In this document: piece after piece, positions 23,469 through 38,113 of the stretch | How positions within the stretch are numbered: position 1 is the first letter of the stretch | Layout of the letters: the number at the start of each line of letters is the position of its first letter | The notes under the pieces: model-generated | Told to the model about the DNA's origin: nothing | Database searches by the model: none | Seen by the model: only the letters and a program-made list of their open reading frames with translations | DNA from: Stramonita haemastoma | Taxonomy: Eukaryota; Mollusca; Gastropoda; Neogastropoda; Muricidae | DNA length: 64,000 nt | Assembly (NCBI GenBank): GCA_030674155.1 | Contig: CM060326.1 | Location: 30,122,973-30,186,972, forward strand | Reading direction: 5' to 3' | Made by a program: the position numbers and the translations under genes

Positions 23469-24505
23469 CTTTCTTTGTTCTACAAGTCTTATATAGAGAG
23501 CGTTTTAAGTTTTGCTTTCATTTGCTGGTACAATAACCTTAGCATTAAGAACAAGAATGGTGTTCAGAGAATTGTGAGAATCTGCTCTAAAATTATCGGA
23601 GAAGAACAAAGAGACCTCAGGTCGTTTTGTAATCAGCAGCTTGTACGCAAAGCAACAGCCATTTTGGCCGATTCCTCCACGCTCTGTTTTCAGAATTTCA
23701 ATTGTTGCCTTCAGGACGTCGTTTTCAGTGCCACAACAGCAAAACAAACAGAAAAAGGAATTCCTTTGTGCCAGTAGCTATCCGAGTTCTAAAACTTATA
23801 ATAACACTGACTGAGGTTGTTTGTTTTGGGTTTTTTTTGGTCTGTTTGCTCTTGTTGTGTGTGTGTGTAAACTTCTCTGAATTACCTGCCACTGTTATGT
23901 ATGTAGCCAATGCATACAGGCGTGCACATACATGCATATGTACCCATAAAATAAGTATGTCTTATTTTTGGCTTTATTGATCTTTTTGTTTGTTTTTGAT
24001 TTGCTTGTAAATTCACATGTCTTTCTACCAATTATGTGCATGTGGGGGGGGGGGGGACGGGTGGGTGTGGATGGTGTGTATCACTGTATGGATAGGGGGG
24101 GGGGAGCGGTGTGTGTGTATGTGTGTGTGGGGGCGGGTGGGTGTGGATTGTATGGGGAGGGGGGAGCGTGTGTGTGCGTGCATGCATGTTATGTGCGGGT
24201 GTGAACGCGTGCGTATAATGTGTAAATAATGGTGATCATATGTCTTTTCTAGTCAATGGTTTTTAAGAACATTGTATCTAAACATTGGTGTGTGTGTATG
24301 CGTGTGTTTGCGTGTGTGCAAGCGCGCGGTCGTAGAGTTGAGTATTTGTGACATTTTATTTGAAGTTATATAATGTTTGAACAAATAAGAAATGTAGCTG
24401 CTTCGTGTGTTTGATTATGATTTGTATCAATATGCCTGTCAGTATTGTAATTGCCCTTCAGGGATGATTAAAGTGTTTTTGACTTGACTTGACTTGACAG
24501 ACACT
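23469..24505 (+). mobile_element. LINE 3' fragment with RT C-terminal region and TTGAC tail
   Basis: The last part of a non-LTR ORF2 is visible: YIESVLSFAFICWYNN, NKNGVQRIVRICSKIIGEE and, after a one-base frameshift near 23700, LPSGRRFQCH...NSFVPVAIRVL. This pattern is typical of the ORF2 C-terminus of L2/CR1-like elements in fish and invertebrates. A 3' UTR with GT-rich and G-run stretches follows. It ends at gggatgattaaagtgttttt and a ttgac repeat tail at 24479-24498. The 5' part of the element is missing. Confidence 0.75.
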
Positions 24506-24513
24506 GTTGAATG

Positions 24514-25050
24514 TTGTCAAGTCAAAATGATCTTTATTGAGGGTAAAAGATTAAGTTTACACAACTTTTTTTCATCCTGCCCTCACAAAGAAAAATCATG
24601 TAAATTGACTTCTAAAACATTCAAAGACAATTATCAACCTTTGTTGAAAAACTAAAATAAATGATTACTTTCCAACAAAACCCAAGTAAAACAAAATAAA
24701 AACAACCAAGATTTACAACATAAGCTCACATCATACATACAAATGAAAAAAATACAATATAACAGTTAACATGGGCATGAATAATAACAAGCAGCCAAAT
24801 GTGAGGTAGCATCAAACATAAACGCGGACTTATAATTTGTCCATCAAATGTTTCTTCAAAAGTTTCTTAAACATTTGTTTTGAAGGAAACTGATTTTAGA
24901 AAAGGAGGTAGGTTATTCCACAATGTTCTTCCTGAATATGCAAGGCTTGATTTATAGAGATTATTAGGGGCCTGGGCAGAAACAGTCTATGGGTAGGCCT
25001 GTTTTTATTGACAGCAAATTTTTCCACAATTTTCTTTGGGTTTTTTTCAT
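24514..25050 (-). mobile_element. LINE 3' fragment, opposite orientation
   Basis: On the minus strand the sequence encodes AYSGRTLWNNLPPFLKS, a common end of LINE ORF2 proteins. A 3' UTR and the terminus taccctcaataaagatcatt plus ttgacttgac follow. The same terminus appears alone at 54541-54620. The fragment faces the LINE at 23469-24505 tail to tail. Its 5' boundary near 25050 is approximate. Confidence 0.65.
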
Positions 25051-25168
25051 TTAATATATATTATATATTGAACATACATAGACTATACTTGTTGAACTGC
25101 AGTCTGTCTTTGAGTGGAAGAATGTCTAGTTCTTTGTAGTTGGTGGTTGCATTCCCTAGACTGGACGT

Positions 25169-25188
25169 GGGGGGGGGGGGGGGGGGGG
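25169..25188. repeat. Poly-G run
   Basis: About 20 consecutive G just before segmental duplication block 1. Confidence 0.9.
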
Positions 25189-25656
25189 TGTCACAAAATG
25201 TGTACTCTGACGCTCCCATCCCACCTGGGAATCACTGTGCAATTGAAATTGCACACTGAATCAGTGAATGAGGTTTGCCTAGTGTATGACTTTTCAAGTA
25301 CATCAAAATAAGTTAATAACTATTGGAAGCCATACTCCATCCAACTTCTGTCAGTTCTGAGGATTTTTTCTCCTTTAACAGAGCTTTTAAGGTTGTTATG
25401 TTCAGAACTTGTCATGGCTGAAGGCAATCTCAACACATTTTACAACATACTTACATAGTGGTAGTTCAGCATTTTAAATTATGCAGGCCTTGGCAATTAG
25501 CTGACATTAATAACTGACACAGCTTTTGGCCTGAGCCCAATGTCTGTTTCAGACACATCACTTCAGTCATGACATTGGCAGTGTCACCAATGTCTGTTCC
25601 ACTAGTTCCATACACATCGGTCATGACATTGACAGTGTCACCAATGTCTGTTTCAG

Positions 25657-25718
25657 GTTATCTATATTCAACAATGGTGCAACCTACTCCAAACAGCAGC
25701 ACTGGTGCTTGTCAATGG
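25657..25718 (+). other. Exon-like segment, unassigned
   Basis: The acceptor caatgtctgtttcag and strong donor gtaagtgtgt enclose 62 bp open in all three frames. A local duplication of about 55 bp (gacattgacagtgtcaccaa) lies directly upstream. I do not recognise the peptide. It could belong to the THAP gene or to the nuclease-like gene. The segment is missing from block 2. Confidence 0.25.
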
Positions 25719-26022
25719 GTAAGTGTGTGTGTGTGTGCATGCGTGCGTGCATGTGTTGGTGTATGTGTGTGTGTGTCAAAAGTCCAATTTTTATTTTCAG
25801 ATGATACATTGAATAAGCAGTGCAATTGCTTTTTCAAGATTTTTGTCATCAAGCCATCCATCTAGAAAAAAAAATCATGCATTATTATATATATATGAGA
25901 ATAAGAAATAAGTCATACAATTGGAAAAAAAGTCGAAAAAAATCTTTTAAAATACATCCACCAAAGAAGGAAACACACTCATTCTCCCCCCCCTCCCCCT
26001 TACAGTTACATGCACACACACA

Positions 26023-26375
26023 CAACGGGATAGCCTAGTGGTCAGAACATTGCGCTCACAGTTTGAAGACCCAGGTTCGATTCCCATTCGAGGAGATTTT
26101 TCTCCTGGAGTTAACATCAGTGCTGACTCCACTCTCCCCCAAAGTCCTTCAGATGAGACTATAAACCAAGGCCCTGTGTGCGAACGCACGCAGAAAATCT
26201 TGCGCACACGTTGAGCCCTGTTCCGCTTTTCGTAAGAGAAGTCCATCGTGTGCCGATGGAACAGATGACATTTACAAAACTGCATACACAGGGGGACTGG
26301 ATGTAAAAAAGCACAAGAGTGCTTATCCCATTATCCTCGATAGAAAAGAATAGAATAAAAAAAAAAAATAAACAA
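26023..26375 (+). mobile_element. SINE family A, full length
   Basis: The head is gggatagcctagtggtcaga, box B is ggttcgattcccattcg, the core has agactataaaccaaggccc, and the end is cctcgatagaaaagaataga with an A-rich tail. It is absent from the corresponding position of block 2. Confidence 0.9.
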
Positions 26376-26811
26376 CCATATTGAATTCCTTAAACCAAAA
26401 TACTTGAAATGATTACTGAAATCAGACATGTTGTTCATCTACTGTCCTTGAATGTTACTGATGTTACTTTCTGTTGGGTGCTTTCTCATTGTGGGATTAA
26501 TTGCTAATGAATGGGTGAATAGAGCTGCGTGATTAGGAGCAGGCGATGTTGAACTGTCATGGATCACTTTAAGTTAATATCCCACTTAATTTGCAAGAGG
26601 GTTATGATCTTTTAAAGCATAATATTGTGTCATATAATAAGACAAATAAAAGATAGGAAAATTCTAAATGTTTTTATACTCAAAATTGCCTTAATATGAC
26701 AGATACAATCATACATGTACAGAACACTAAACCTTTAATATAAAACCATCTACAACATCTGTTTCCAGACACATCTCAAGTTTGGTTTATACAATTATAG
26801 ATTCTGTTTAA

Positions 26812-27130
26812 CCCTTTGCTTTGCACAACAAAATCATTTCTCAACTTCCTGCTGGGCAGAGAAAGTGGAGGTGGATGGCTTGTGAGTGGGTGTGTGTATT
26901 CAACATGCAATAACTTTACAATGGCCAGATGGATTTTGATATTAAAATAAAAGCACCAAGATGCAGGAATAAATAAAGAAATTGCTATTTCCCAATTTTT
27001 GTCATTATTATTATTTTTTTTTTTAGAATTATAATGCATAAACACACAACTGACAAAGGCATTGATTGGTTTGTGTGTATCAGAGTTAGCATTGCTATAT
27101 CTTTGAAATGTATGCATGGATTTTGATTTT
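26812..27130 (-). mobile_element. piggyBac-like element, truncated (same family as 44927-45983)
   Basis: After TTAA at 26808-26811 comes ccctttgctttgcacaacaa, one mismatch in 16 from the terminal repeat of the element at 44927-45983. Homology to its right half then continues in inverse orientation to about 27130. The other terminus is missing. The homologous block 2 region (43823-44000) has lost this end, so the insertion predates the duplication. Confidence 0.7.
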
Positions 27131-27339
27131 AAATGTCAAGCAAAACAAAACAAAAAACCACAATAACAACAACAAAACAAATGGAACTAAAACAAGATCC
27201 CCCCCCCCAAAAAAAAAAAAGCACAAAACAAAAACAACCCAAATCAAAAGAACCAAACAAACATAACTAAACAAACAAAAACAATAAAGACCAAAAAAAG
27301 AAGCCCAACCAACCAAACAAAAACAATGCGCAACACACA

Positions 27340-27480
27340 TACACACACGCACGCACATGCTAGGGTTAGGGGATAGCACACAACACACACACACACACAC
27401 ACACACAACACACACACACACACACACAACACACCACCATCACCACCACCACCACCACATCATTGTGTGTGTTCTTTTTT
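27340..27480. repeat. CA and CAC arrays
   Basis: CA arrays with ccaccatc units. The block 2 counterpart at 44190-44330 has a different length and composition. Confidence 0.85.
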
Positions 27481-27512
27481 TTTCTTTGAGGATAAATTTT
27501 AAATAATGTGTG

Positions 27513-27687
27513 TGTTTTGTTTGTTTTTATTTTGAGAATAATGGAATTGGCACTCAGTGCACATTTTTTCTTTTTCTTTTTTATTTATTTTTCTTTTTTA
27601 TTTATTTATTTTTTTTTACATCATATCCAGCCCCTATCGCCTATGTCAGTATGTGCATGCCGTTTTGTAAATTTTGTCAGCTGTTCC
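27513..27687 (-). mobile_element. SINE family A, diverged 3' fragment
   Basis: gagaataatggaattggcac, atccagcccc and ccgttttgtaaattttgtca match the 3' half of family A in minus orientation, with a T-rich insertion at 27565-27618. Confidence 0.55.
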
Positions 27688-27690
27688 TCT

Positions 27691-27721
<31 letters not shown>

Positions 27722-27889
27722 TAAGTGGTCATTTGAACAACTCATTTCATTTGTTAACAGGACTGAATGATGATTATTCACAGTAATAATATGGCGGTTC
27801 TTTCTCACTGTCAATATTGTCATCAACAGAACTACACACAATGATTGCTCACATCTCTTTATGTCCACAGGTTGTCAACAGTTTGATTC

Positions 27890-28480
27890 ACTGTGCAACT
27901 GTCTGCATTGTTTGTTGCTATGTCATCACTGTCTCAGTGACTGTATTCATGTTGACTTGTTCTGTCATCACTGTCTGCATTATTTGTTGTTGTGTCATAA
28001 CTGTGTATTGTTGCTATGTCATCACTGTCCACATTGTTTGTTGCTATGTCATCACTGTCTCAGTGCTGTATTCATGTTGTTCTGTCATCACTGTCTGCAT
28101 TATTTGTTGTGTCATCACTGTGTGTAACTGTGTGTATTGTTGATACATCATCACTGTCTGCATTGTTTGTTGTTATGTCATCACTGTCTCAGTGTATTCA
28201 TGTTGTTCTGTCATCACTGTCTGCATTATTTGTTGTTGTGTCATCACTGTGTCACAGTGTGTGTAACTGTGTGTATTGTTATGTCATCACTGTCTGCATT
28301 ATATGTTGTTATGTCATCAAAGTGTGTACCTCATTGCTCAATTGTCTGCAGTTTGTTGTTCTGTCATCACTGTCTGCATTGTTTGTTGTTATGTCATCAA
28401 AGTGTGTACCTCATTGCTCAATTGTCTGCAGTTTGTTGTTCTGTCATCACTGTCTGCATTGTTTGTTGTATGTCATTAAA
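27890..28480. repeat. Minisatellite with ttgctatgtcatcactgtct units
   Basis: Irregular tandem units of about 30-75 bp built on gtcatcactgtctgcattgt. The last two copies contain a 74-bp unit with gtgtacctcattgctcaatt. The Cys/Val/Ile-rich frames here are repeat translation. Confidence 0.85.
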
Positions 28481-28544
28481 GGGCGATCTGTTGTTGTTGA
28501 TCACTTAATTAATGTCTGCATTATCACTGACTGCTAAACACTAA

Positions 28545-28740
28545 ACCAGTCTAGAGTTACAACTATTGAGGTTTGTCACTGACTGCTAAACACTAAACCA
28601 GTCTAGAGTTACAACTATTGAGGTCACTGACTGCTAAACACTAAACCAGTCTAGAGTTACAACTATTGAGTTACTGACTGCTAAACACTAAACCAGTCTT
28701 AGAACTACAGAGGTCATTAACTGCTAAACACTAAACTAGT
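28545..28740. repeat. About 50-bp tandem repeat, 4-5 copies
   Basis: cactgactgctaaacactaa followed by accagtctagagttacaac recurs four to five times with small length changes. Confidence 0.9.
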
Positions 28741-28932
28741 GTTAGAACAGTCCACACTACACTCTTCATTCAGTCATTGACAGCCACATCAATCAGGATG
28801 ACTGTGATTGCAGGCAGGGGCTGTAGCAGAGGCTGACTGGATGGCCTTTATCGATGACTGTTACCCAAACTTTATTGGCCAGACTCACTTCATTCCTCCA
28901 TGCCACTTTAATCTTACCCCCAAAAAGTGCAG

Positions 28933-29555
28933 ACCATAGCAGGACAAACTGTCATTGTGAGAGACAATCCCCTGTCAAGTGACCCTCCCCAGCAACCAGC
29001 AGCCACACCACCAGACCCACAGGTGGCAGGGAGGTCATGTGTGCAGTATCCACATGTCAGTCGGAATATCCGAGTACAGGACAGTGACCAGCAGGATGAC
29101 TGTACAACACAGCGCTGTCTCTCTGCCCTGACAGACCTCGGCCATCAAGTTATGATAGGGATTTCTAAATTCAAAAAGTATCTCGGCAGCAGCACCAACC
29201 CCCTCCATGCTGCTGCTATTGCCCAGCTGCCCACCACTGCAGATTCCTCTCTTCCCCAAACATACAGGACAGGGAGTGTGATGTACTTGTTATTCACCGT
29301 GTACACGGTATCATCCTCCAAGAAATCAAGTCAGTGGGGGACAGCGACTACTTCCGTACAGTAGCCACAGGGAAACAGATTGAGATGGTCATGAAACAAG
29401 TAAAGAAGGCAGCAGTACAGCTCAGAAAGCAGGAGACAGCTCTGAGACACCTGATGAATGACCTGGGCCCCATCAGGATAACCAAGACAGTGATGCTGCC
29501 AGGCATCACTTCTGCCCAGCTGAGAAACGCTGTCTGCTCCCCACCTCTGCTCCAG
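28933..29555 (+). pseudogene. Nuclease-like (PD-(D/E)XK / NERD-type) exon, frameshifted
   Basis: The exon runs from acceptor aaaaagtgcag to donor gtgagtgtg. It starts in one frame (TIAGQTVIVRDN..., Pro/Gln-rich, then ALTDLGHQVMIGISKFKKYLG) and ends in another. The second frame contains ECDVLVIHRVHGIILQEIKS, the D...E-x-K signature of PD-(D/E)XK nuclease folds, then a helical segment KQVKKAAVQLRKQETALRHL. The length, 623, is one base short of a multiple of three, and both exon edges fall at codon boundaries. A single lost base near 29270 would explain the frame change. That is either decay or an assembly error. Similar nuclease domains are fused to UvrD-like helicases in invertebrate proteins I recall, which fits the exon at 52447. 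Block 2 lacks this segment. Confidence 0.55.
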
Positions 29556-29589
29556 GTGAGTGTGTCATATTACTGAGTTGATATTAATT

Positions 29590-30165
29590 AATATTCATTA
29601 TCGGACAGGTGTCATCTCAGGATACTGCTGAGTTATCATTCATTATTGGACAGTTGTCATACTGCCGAGTTGATGTTATTCATTATTGGACAGTTGTCAT
29701 ACTGCTGAGTTATCATTCATTATTGGACAGGTTTCATACTGCTGAGTTGATTTTATTCATTATTGGACAGGTGTCATACTGCTGAGTTGTCAATCATTCA
29801 TTATCGGACAGTTGTCATACTGCTGAGTTGATATTCTTCATTATGAGACAGGTGTTATACTGCTGAGTTTTTTTATACTGCTGAGTTATTATTCATTATT
29901 GGTAAGTTGTCATACTGCTCAGTTGATATCATTCATTATTGGACAGTTGTCATACTGCTGGTGTGATACTGTCTATTATTGGACAGTTTTCATACTGCTG
30001 AATTTAGATCAGATATCATTTGTGAGTTGTCATACTGCTTAATTTACATAATATACTATTGGACAGTTGTCGTACTGCTGTGTTGACATCATACATTATT
30101 GGACAGTTGTCATACTGCTGTGTTGACATCATTCATTATTGGACAGGTATCATACTGCTGATGCA
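29590..30165. repeat. Minisatellite, unit about 35-40 bp
   Basis: attcattattggacagttgt and catactgctgagttgat recur about 14 times with variation, directly after the donor of the nuclease-like exon. An ATC microsatellite lies at 30394-30430. 30166-30645 otherwise has no gene. Confidence 0.9.
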
Positions 30166-30649
30166 CTGATCCCTGCTTTGTCACTGAGTCAGGCAACATT
30201 GCAGTCCCAGTGCAGTGTTAGTGTTGTCTCTTTTGCTTGTACACCATTATTGTGTGAGAAAAAGGTGTATTACCAGACAGTGAATATATAAATTATTCAG
30301 TTTTTAATGTTGCAGTTTTTATATAACGTATACCTATATGACATGCTCTGAATATTATTGGCTTTTATAAAAAAGACTCTAACAAATAGTGTATCATCAT
30401 CATTATCATCATCATCATCATCATCATTAGATTTATTATCATTATTGTTATTATCATTATTGTCTTAGTCATCATTATCAACTCTGTCATCATTATCAAT
30501 ATCATGACAAAGTGTAAATGGTGTTAAGACACTATATCTGTAGCATCCTCTGTTGTGACTGTGAGGGAATCACTGAATCAGGGATATCCACAGGGAATGC
30601 TAGGGCCAGTTGTCTGTTCCCTCAAGACGCAGCGTCCATATTGTAAATG

Positions 30650-30916
30650 ATGAAAACTGTCAGTGCAGTAGCAGCACTGATAGCACCATGCCCCAAAGTG
30701 AGGGATGTCATGTCATGTCATGTCTGTGACTGTGATGTGCAGAGGCTGTGTCAGGTGCTCTTCCCACCAAATGACGTCACTGACAACACGTGGGCTGTGG
30801 GACACTGTCTGTGTCAAGATTACCTGGGACAGCCGGCTGTCTGGTGGCAGAGGCTTCACTCCGCTTGGGCTGATGCGTCCCATGACGGAGGAGGTCTTTA
30901 AATGCCTGGTGACCAG
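30650..30916 (+). pseudogene. Second nuclease-like gene exon, probably frameshifted
   Basis: The exon ends at a good donor (gaccag then gtgagatg). One frame carries DVQRLCQVLFPPNDVTDN and HCLCQDYLGQPAVWWQRL; another carries the final PLGLMRPMTEEVFKCLVTR. The two together resemble one continuous domain interrupted by a small indel near 30850. The acceptor is uncertain: ctgtcagtgcag ending at 30669 is one option. Assignment to the same gene as 28933-29555 rests on strand, spacing and composition. Confidence 0.4.
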
Positions 30917-31085
30917 GTGAGATGACACTGACAGACACTGTCATCATCATGACTTTGCCATCACCTGGTGGCCAGGTGAGATGACACTGACAGACACTGT
31001 CATCATCATGACTGTACCATCACCTGGTGGCCAGGTGAGATGACACTGACAGACACTGTCATCATCATGACTTTACCATCACCTG
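30917..31085. repeat. 57-bp tandem repeat, 3 copies
   Basis: gtgagatgacactgacagac and cactgtcatcatcatgactt recur at a period of about 57 bp. Each unit includes the donor-like ccag/gtgaga, so the exon boundary itself has been copied. Confidence 0.9.
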
Positions 31086-31264
31086 ACCGTATCAAGTCTA
31101 GAGTACACAGAGAAATGGATATGTGTTGTTCAAAAGTACACTTCTCTGTCACTGGAATTTCGAAGACGAGTCTTCCGCCCAACTCTGCAACAGTCAACAT
31201 TTCTCATCCACCACACAACACTCCAACCCCTCACCGTACTATTAACATATAAACAATGAAAGAA

Positions 31265-33290
<2,026 letters not shown>

Positions 33291-33504
33291 GGGTGACGTT
33301 GCCTTGTATATCCCATGACTGTTGCAGGAGTGTGTCACTGTGGGCAGACAGCGCTGAGACTCCTGCAGTGTATGCACCTTCAGCCAGGGCGGCAGTGGTT
33401 GACTTGTCACCCCCCTGTCCAATCTTGGGACACAAGCTGTCCACACAGTGATGTCAAGTAACTGAGCACGGACCTCCGTCAGCCACTGGATGTAGCCGAC
33501 GGTA

Positions 33505-33729
33505 TTACTGCAACACAGAACACAAGGCCTGACTGCAGGTGAAGAAGGTCAGCCAGGTCACGATGAGGGCTGGCCTTGGGGGTGTGGCAGGTGTGCTGAT
33601 CATGTGATTGATGTCGTCCCCTATCAGCTGCATGTGGGACACGTCACAGCCAGGTAGATACTGTCTCCTGCTTCTCTTTATCACCTTTGTTGTCATTATT
33701 GCTGTTGCTGTCATCACTATCCTCCTCAT
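33505..33729 (-). other. Conserved minus-strand frame, possible exon (array copy 1)
   Basis: A 74-codon frame is kept in the array at 33505, 35133, 36768, 38400 and 47620, and is frameshifted at 49629-49859. It contains a possible acceptor (cccacatgcag) followed by LIGDDINHMISTPATPPRPA and LIVTWLTFFT. The GDDINHM...RP...W order is loosely like the end of SLC6 transporters, between the last helices. The similarity is weak, and the frame continues past a second acceptor-like site as NTVGYIQWLTEVRAQ. It could equally be a repeat frame preserved by recent duplication. Confidence 0.25.
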
Positions 33730-34812
33730 ATTTTAAAGCAATTATTATATAATTGTAATATAATTGCTTTGTAATGCTGATTAACGCAATGCAGTACACT
33801 TCAATAGAGTACATTTAACACGCGTGCACGCACGCACACACACACGCAGGCACACACATACACACACACAACACACACACCTTTTAACAATTTTTTTTTA
33901 GTCCTTGAGAATATTTTAAATCAAATAATGTCAACCTTTAAAGCACAACATAAGCAATATTCTGTCCAAATTTGAAGTAATTTGGTTTATTTATTCAGAA
34001 GTTATGACTTTTTTTGTAATTTTTTAAAAATGTGAGGTCCGCACTGGTCATTTTGGCCTTTTCTCCAACTTTGAAGCAAAATAACTGCTAAAGGGATGAA
34101 CTGACCACTCCTAAAAAATTAGGCTAAATCTGTATGTATATAGAAATAGATGCATACAATTTCAAGAGAATTGATTGAAAAATCTTGAAACTGATGGACT
34201 CCAAACATGGTACTTTGTGAAATTTCGAAAATGGGTTTTTTGCATTTTTGATGCTCCATAACTTTTTTTCTACCAACCAGATTCTTTTCATTTTTGGTTT
34301 TCATGTTCTCTGTGGTAAATGAAAGAACTGCTTGAATATTTTCAGAGTGTGCCTTATTATTTGCAAGAAATGTGATCATTCAAAGTTGGCCAATTATTTG
34401 TTTTCCGTGCACTTCACAGTAGCGTCAAAATTCAAAAGGCTATATCTCAAAAACTATTTAAGATATCGGGCTGATTTTTTTTTGTTATGTTTCTTTTGAT
34501 AATATCTTCACTTCTAAAGCAAAAAAAAGGCCATAATTCCATTAAAAAATTTGTGCTGCCGCTACCTATAGTAAGGGGGTGCACAGGTCTGTGTCACAGC
34601 AGATTTTTCCGCGTGAAATTCCGGCTGCTCTCCCCGGGGAGAGCGCATTGCCACAAGTGCAGCGCCTACCCATTTTTTTTCTTTTTCCTGCATTTGCGCA
34701 ACTGAATTTGTTTTCCTATCAGAGTTAACTTTTTTCTACAGAATTTTGCCAGGGTCAACCCCCATGTTACCATTGGTTCTTTTATATGCGCTAAAAAGTG
34801 ATGTGTAACACG

Positions 34813-34845
<33 letters not shown>

Positions 34846-35478
34846 TAGCGCCCAGACCACCACTCAGGGTCTAATGGATGGGGGAAAAGTTTTGGGCCCA
34901 AATGGGGTATGAACCACCGCACGGGAGGGTGACGTTGCCTTGTATATCCCATGACTGTTGCAGGAGTGTGGGCAGACAGCGCTGAGACTCCTGCAGTGTC
35001 TGCACCTTCAGCCAGGGCGGCAGTGGTAGACTTGTCACCCCCCTGTCCAATCTTGGGATACAAGCTGTCCATACAGTGATGTCAAGTAACTGAGCACGGA
35101 CCTCCGTCAGCCACTGGATGTAGCCGACGGTATTACTGCAACACAGAACACAAGGCCTGACTGCAGGTGAAGAAGGTCAGCCAGGTCACGATGAGGGCTG
35201 GCCTTGGGGGTGTGGCAGGTGTGCTGATCATGTGATTGATGTCGTCCCCTATCAGCTGCATTATGGACACGTCACAGCCAGGTAGATACTGCCTCCTGCT
35301 TCTCTTTATCACCTTTGTTGTCATTATTGCTGTTGCTGTCATCACTATCCTCCTCATATTTTAAAGCAATTATTATATAATTGTGATATAATTGCTTTGT
35401 AATGCTGATTAACGCAATGCAGTACACTTCAATAGAGTACATTAAACACGCATGCACGCACGCACACACATGCAGGCA

Positions 35479-35511
<33 letters not shown>

Positions 35512-36446
35512 CTTTTAACTTTTTTTTTTCTTGTCCTTGAGAATATTTTAAATCAAATAATGTCAACCTTTAAAGCACAACATAAGCAATATTCTGTCCA
35601 AATTTGAAGTAATTTGGTTTATTTATTCAGAAGTTATGACTTTTTTTGTAATTTTTTAAAAATGTGAGGTCCGCACTGGTCATTTTGGCCTTTTCTCCAA
35701 CTTTGAAGCAAAATAACTGCTAAAGGGATGAACTGACCACTCCTAAAAAAATTAGGCTAAATCTGTATGTATATAGAAATAGATGCATACAATTTCAAGA
35801 GAATTGATTGAAAAATCTTGAAACTGATGGACTCCAAACATGGTACTTTGTGAAATTTCGAAAATGGGTTTTTTGCATTTTTGATGCTCCATAACTTTTT
35901 TTCTACCAACCAGATTCTTTTCATTTTTGGTTTTCATGTTCTCTGTGGTAAATGAAAGAACTGCTTGAATATTTTCAGAGTGTGCCTTATTATTTGCAAG
36001 AAATGTGATCATTCAAAGTTGGCCAATTATTTGTTTTCCGTGCACTTCACAGCAGCGTCAAAATTCAAAAGGCTATATCTCAAAAACTATTTAAGATATC
36101 AGGCTGATTTTTTTTTTTTGTTATGTTTCTTTTGATAATATCTTCACTTCTAAAGCAAAAAAAAGGGCCATAATTCCATTAAAAAATTTGTGCTGCCGCT
36201 ACCTATAGTAAGGGGGTGCACAGGTCTGTGTCACAGCAGATTTTTCCGCGTGAAATTCCGGCTGCTCTCCCCGGGAGAGCGCATTGCCACAAGTGCAGCG
36301 CCTACCCATTTTTTTTCTTTTTCCTGCATTTGCGCAACTGAATTTGTTTTCCTATCAGAGTGACTTTTTTCTACAGAATTTTGCCAGGGTCAACCCCCAT
36401 GTTACCGTTGGTTCTTTTACATGCGCTAAAAAGTGATGTGTAACAC

Positions 36447-36480
<34 letters not shown>

Positions 36481-38079
36481 TAGCGCCCAGACCACCACTC
36501 GGGGTCTAATGGATGGGGGAAAAGTTTTGGGCCCAAATGGGGTATGAACCACCGCACGGGGGGGTGACGTTGCCTTGTATATCCCATGACTGTTGCAGGA
36601 GTGTGGGCAGACAGCGCTGAGACTCCTGCAGTGTCTGCACCTTCAGCCAGGGCGGCAGTGGTTGACTTGTCACCCCCCTGTCCAATCTTGGGACACAAGC
36701 TGTCCACACAGTGATGTCAAGTAACTGAGCACAGACCTCCGTCAGCCACTGGATGTAGCCGACGGTATTACTGCAACACAGAACACAAGGCCTGACTGCA
36801 GGTGAAGAAGGTCAGCCAGGTCACGATGAGGGCTGGCCTTGGGGGTGTGGCAGGTGTGCTGATCATGTGATTGATGTCGTCCCCTATCAGCTGCATGTGG
36901 GACACGTCACAGCCAGGTAGATACTGTCTCCTGCTTCTCTTTATCACCTTTGTTGTCATTATTGCTGTTGCTGTCATCACTATCCTCCTCATATTATAAA
37001 GCAACTATTATATAATTGTGATATAATTTGTAATATAATTGCTTTGTAATGCTGATTAACGCAATGCAGTACACTTCAATAGAGTACATTAAACACGCAT
37101 GCACGCACGCACACGCACGCACACACATACACACACACACACACACACCTTTTAACTTTTTTTTTTCTTGTCCTTGAGAATATTTTAAATCAAATAATGT
37201 CAACCTTTAAAGCACAACATAAGCAATATTCTGTCCAAATTTGAAGTAATTTGGTTTATTTATTCAGAAGTTATGACTTTTTTTGTAATTTTTAAAAAAT
37301 GTGCGGTCCGCACCGGTCATTTTGGCCTTTTCTCCAACTTTGAAGCAAAATAACTGCTAAAGGGATGAACTGACCACTCCTAAAAAAATTAGGCTAAATC
37401 TGTATGTATATAGAAATAGATGCATACAATTTCAAGAGAATTGATTGAAAAATCTTGAAACTGATGGACTCCAAACATGGTACTTTGTGAAATTTCGAAA
37501 ATGGGTTTTTTGCATTTTTGATGCTCCATAACTTTTTTTTCTACCAACCAGATTCTTTTCATTTTTGGTTTTCATGTTCTCTGTGGTAAATAAAAGAACT
37601 GCTTGAATGTTTTCAGAGTGTGCCTTATTATTTGCAAGAAATGTGATCATTCAAAGTTGGCCAATTATTTGTTTTCCGTGCACTTCACAGTAGCGTCAAA
37701 ATTCAAAAGGCTATATCTCAAAAACTATTTAAGATATCGGGCTGATTTTTTTTTGTTATGTTTCTTTTGATAATATCTTCACTTCTAAAGCAAAAAAAGG
37801 CCATAATTCCATTAAAAAATTTGTGCTGCCGCTACCTATAGTAAGGGGGTGCACAGGTCTGTGTCACAGCAGATATTTCCGCGTGAAATTCCGGCTGCTC
37901 TCCCCGGGGAGAGCGCATTGCCACAAGTGCAGCGCCTACCCATTTTTTTTCTTTTTCCTGCATTTGCGCAACTGAATTTGTTTTTTATCAGAGTTACTTT
38001 TTTCTACAGAATTTTGCCAGGGTCAACCCCCATGTTACCATTGGTTCTTTTACATGCGCTAAAAAGTGATGTGTAACAC

Positions 38080-38113
<34 letters not shown>

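Noticed and set aside
28927..29364. A single 145-codon gene starting at MQTIAGQTV
   Set aside because: The ATG lies upstream of the acceptor aaaaagtgcag, and the frame leaves the conserved nuclease motif, which is in another frame; a frameshifted exon explains it better.
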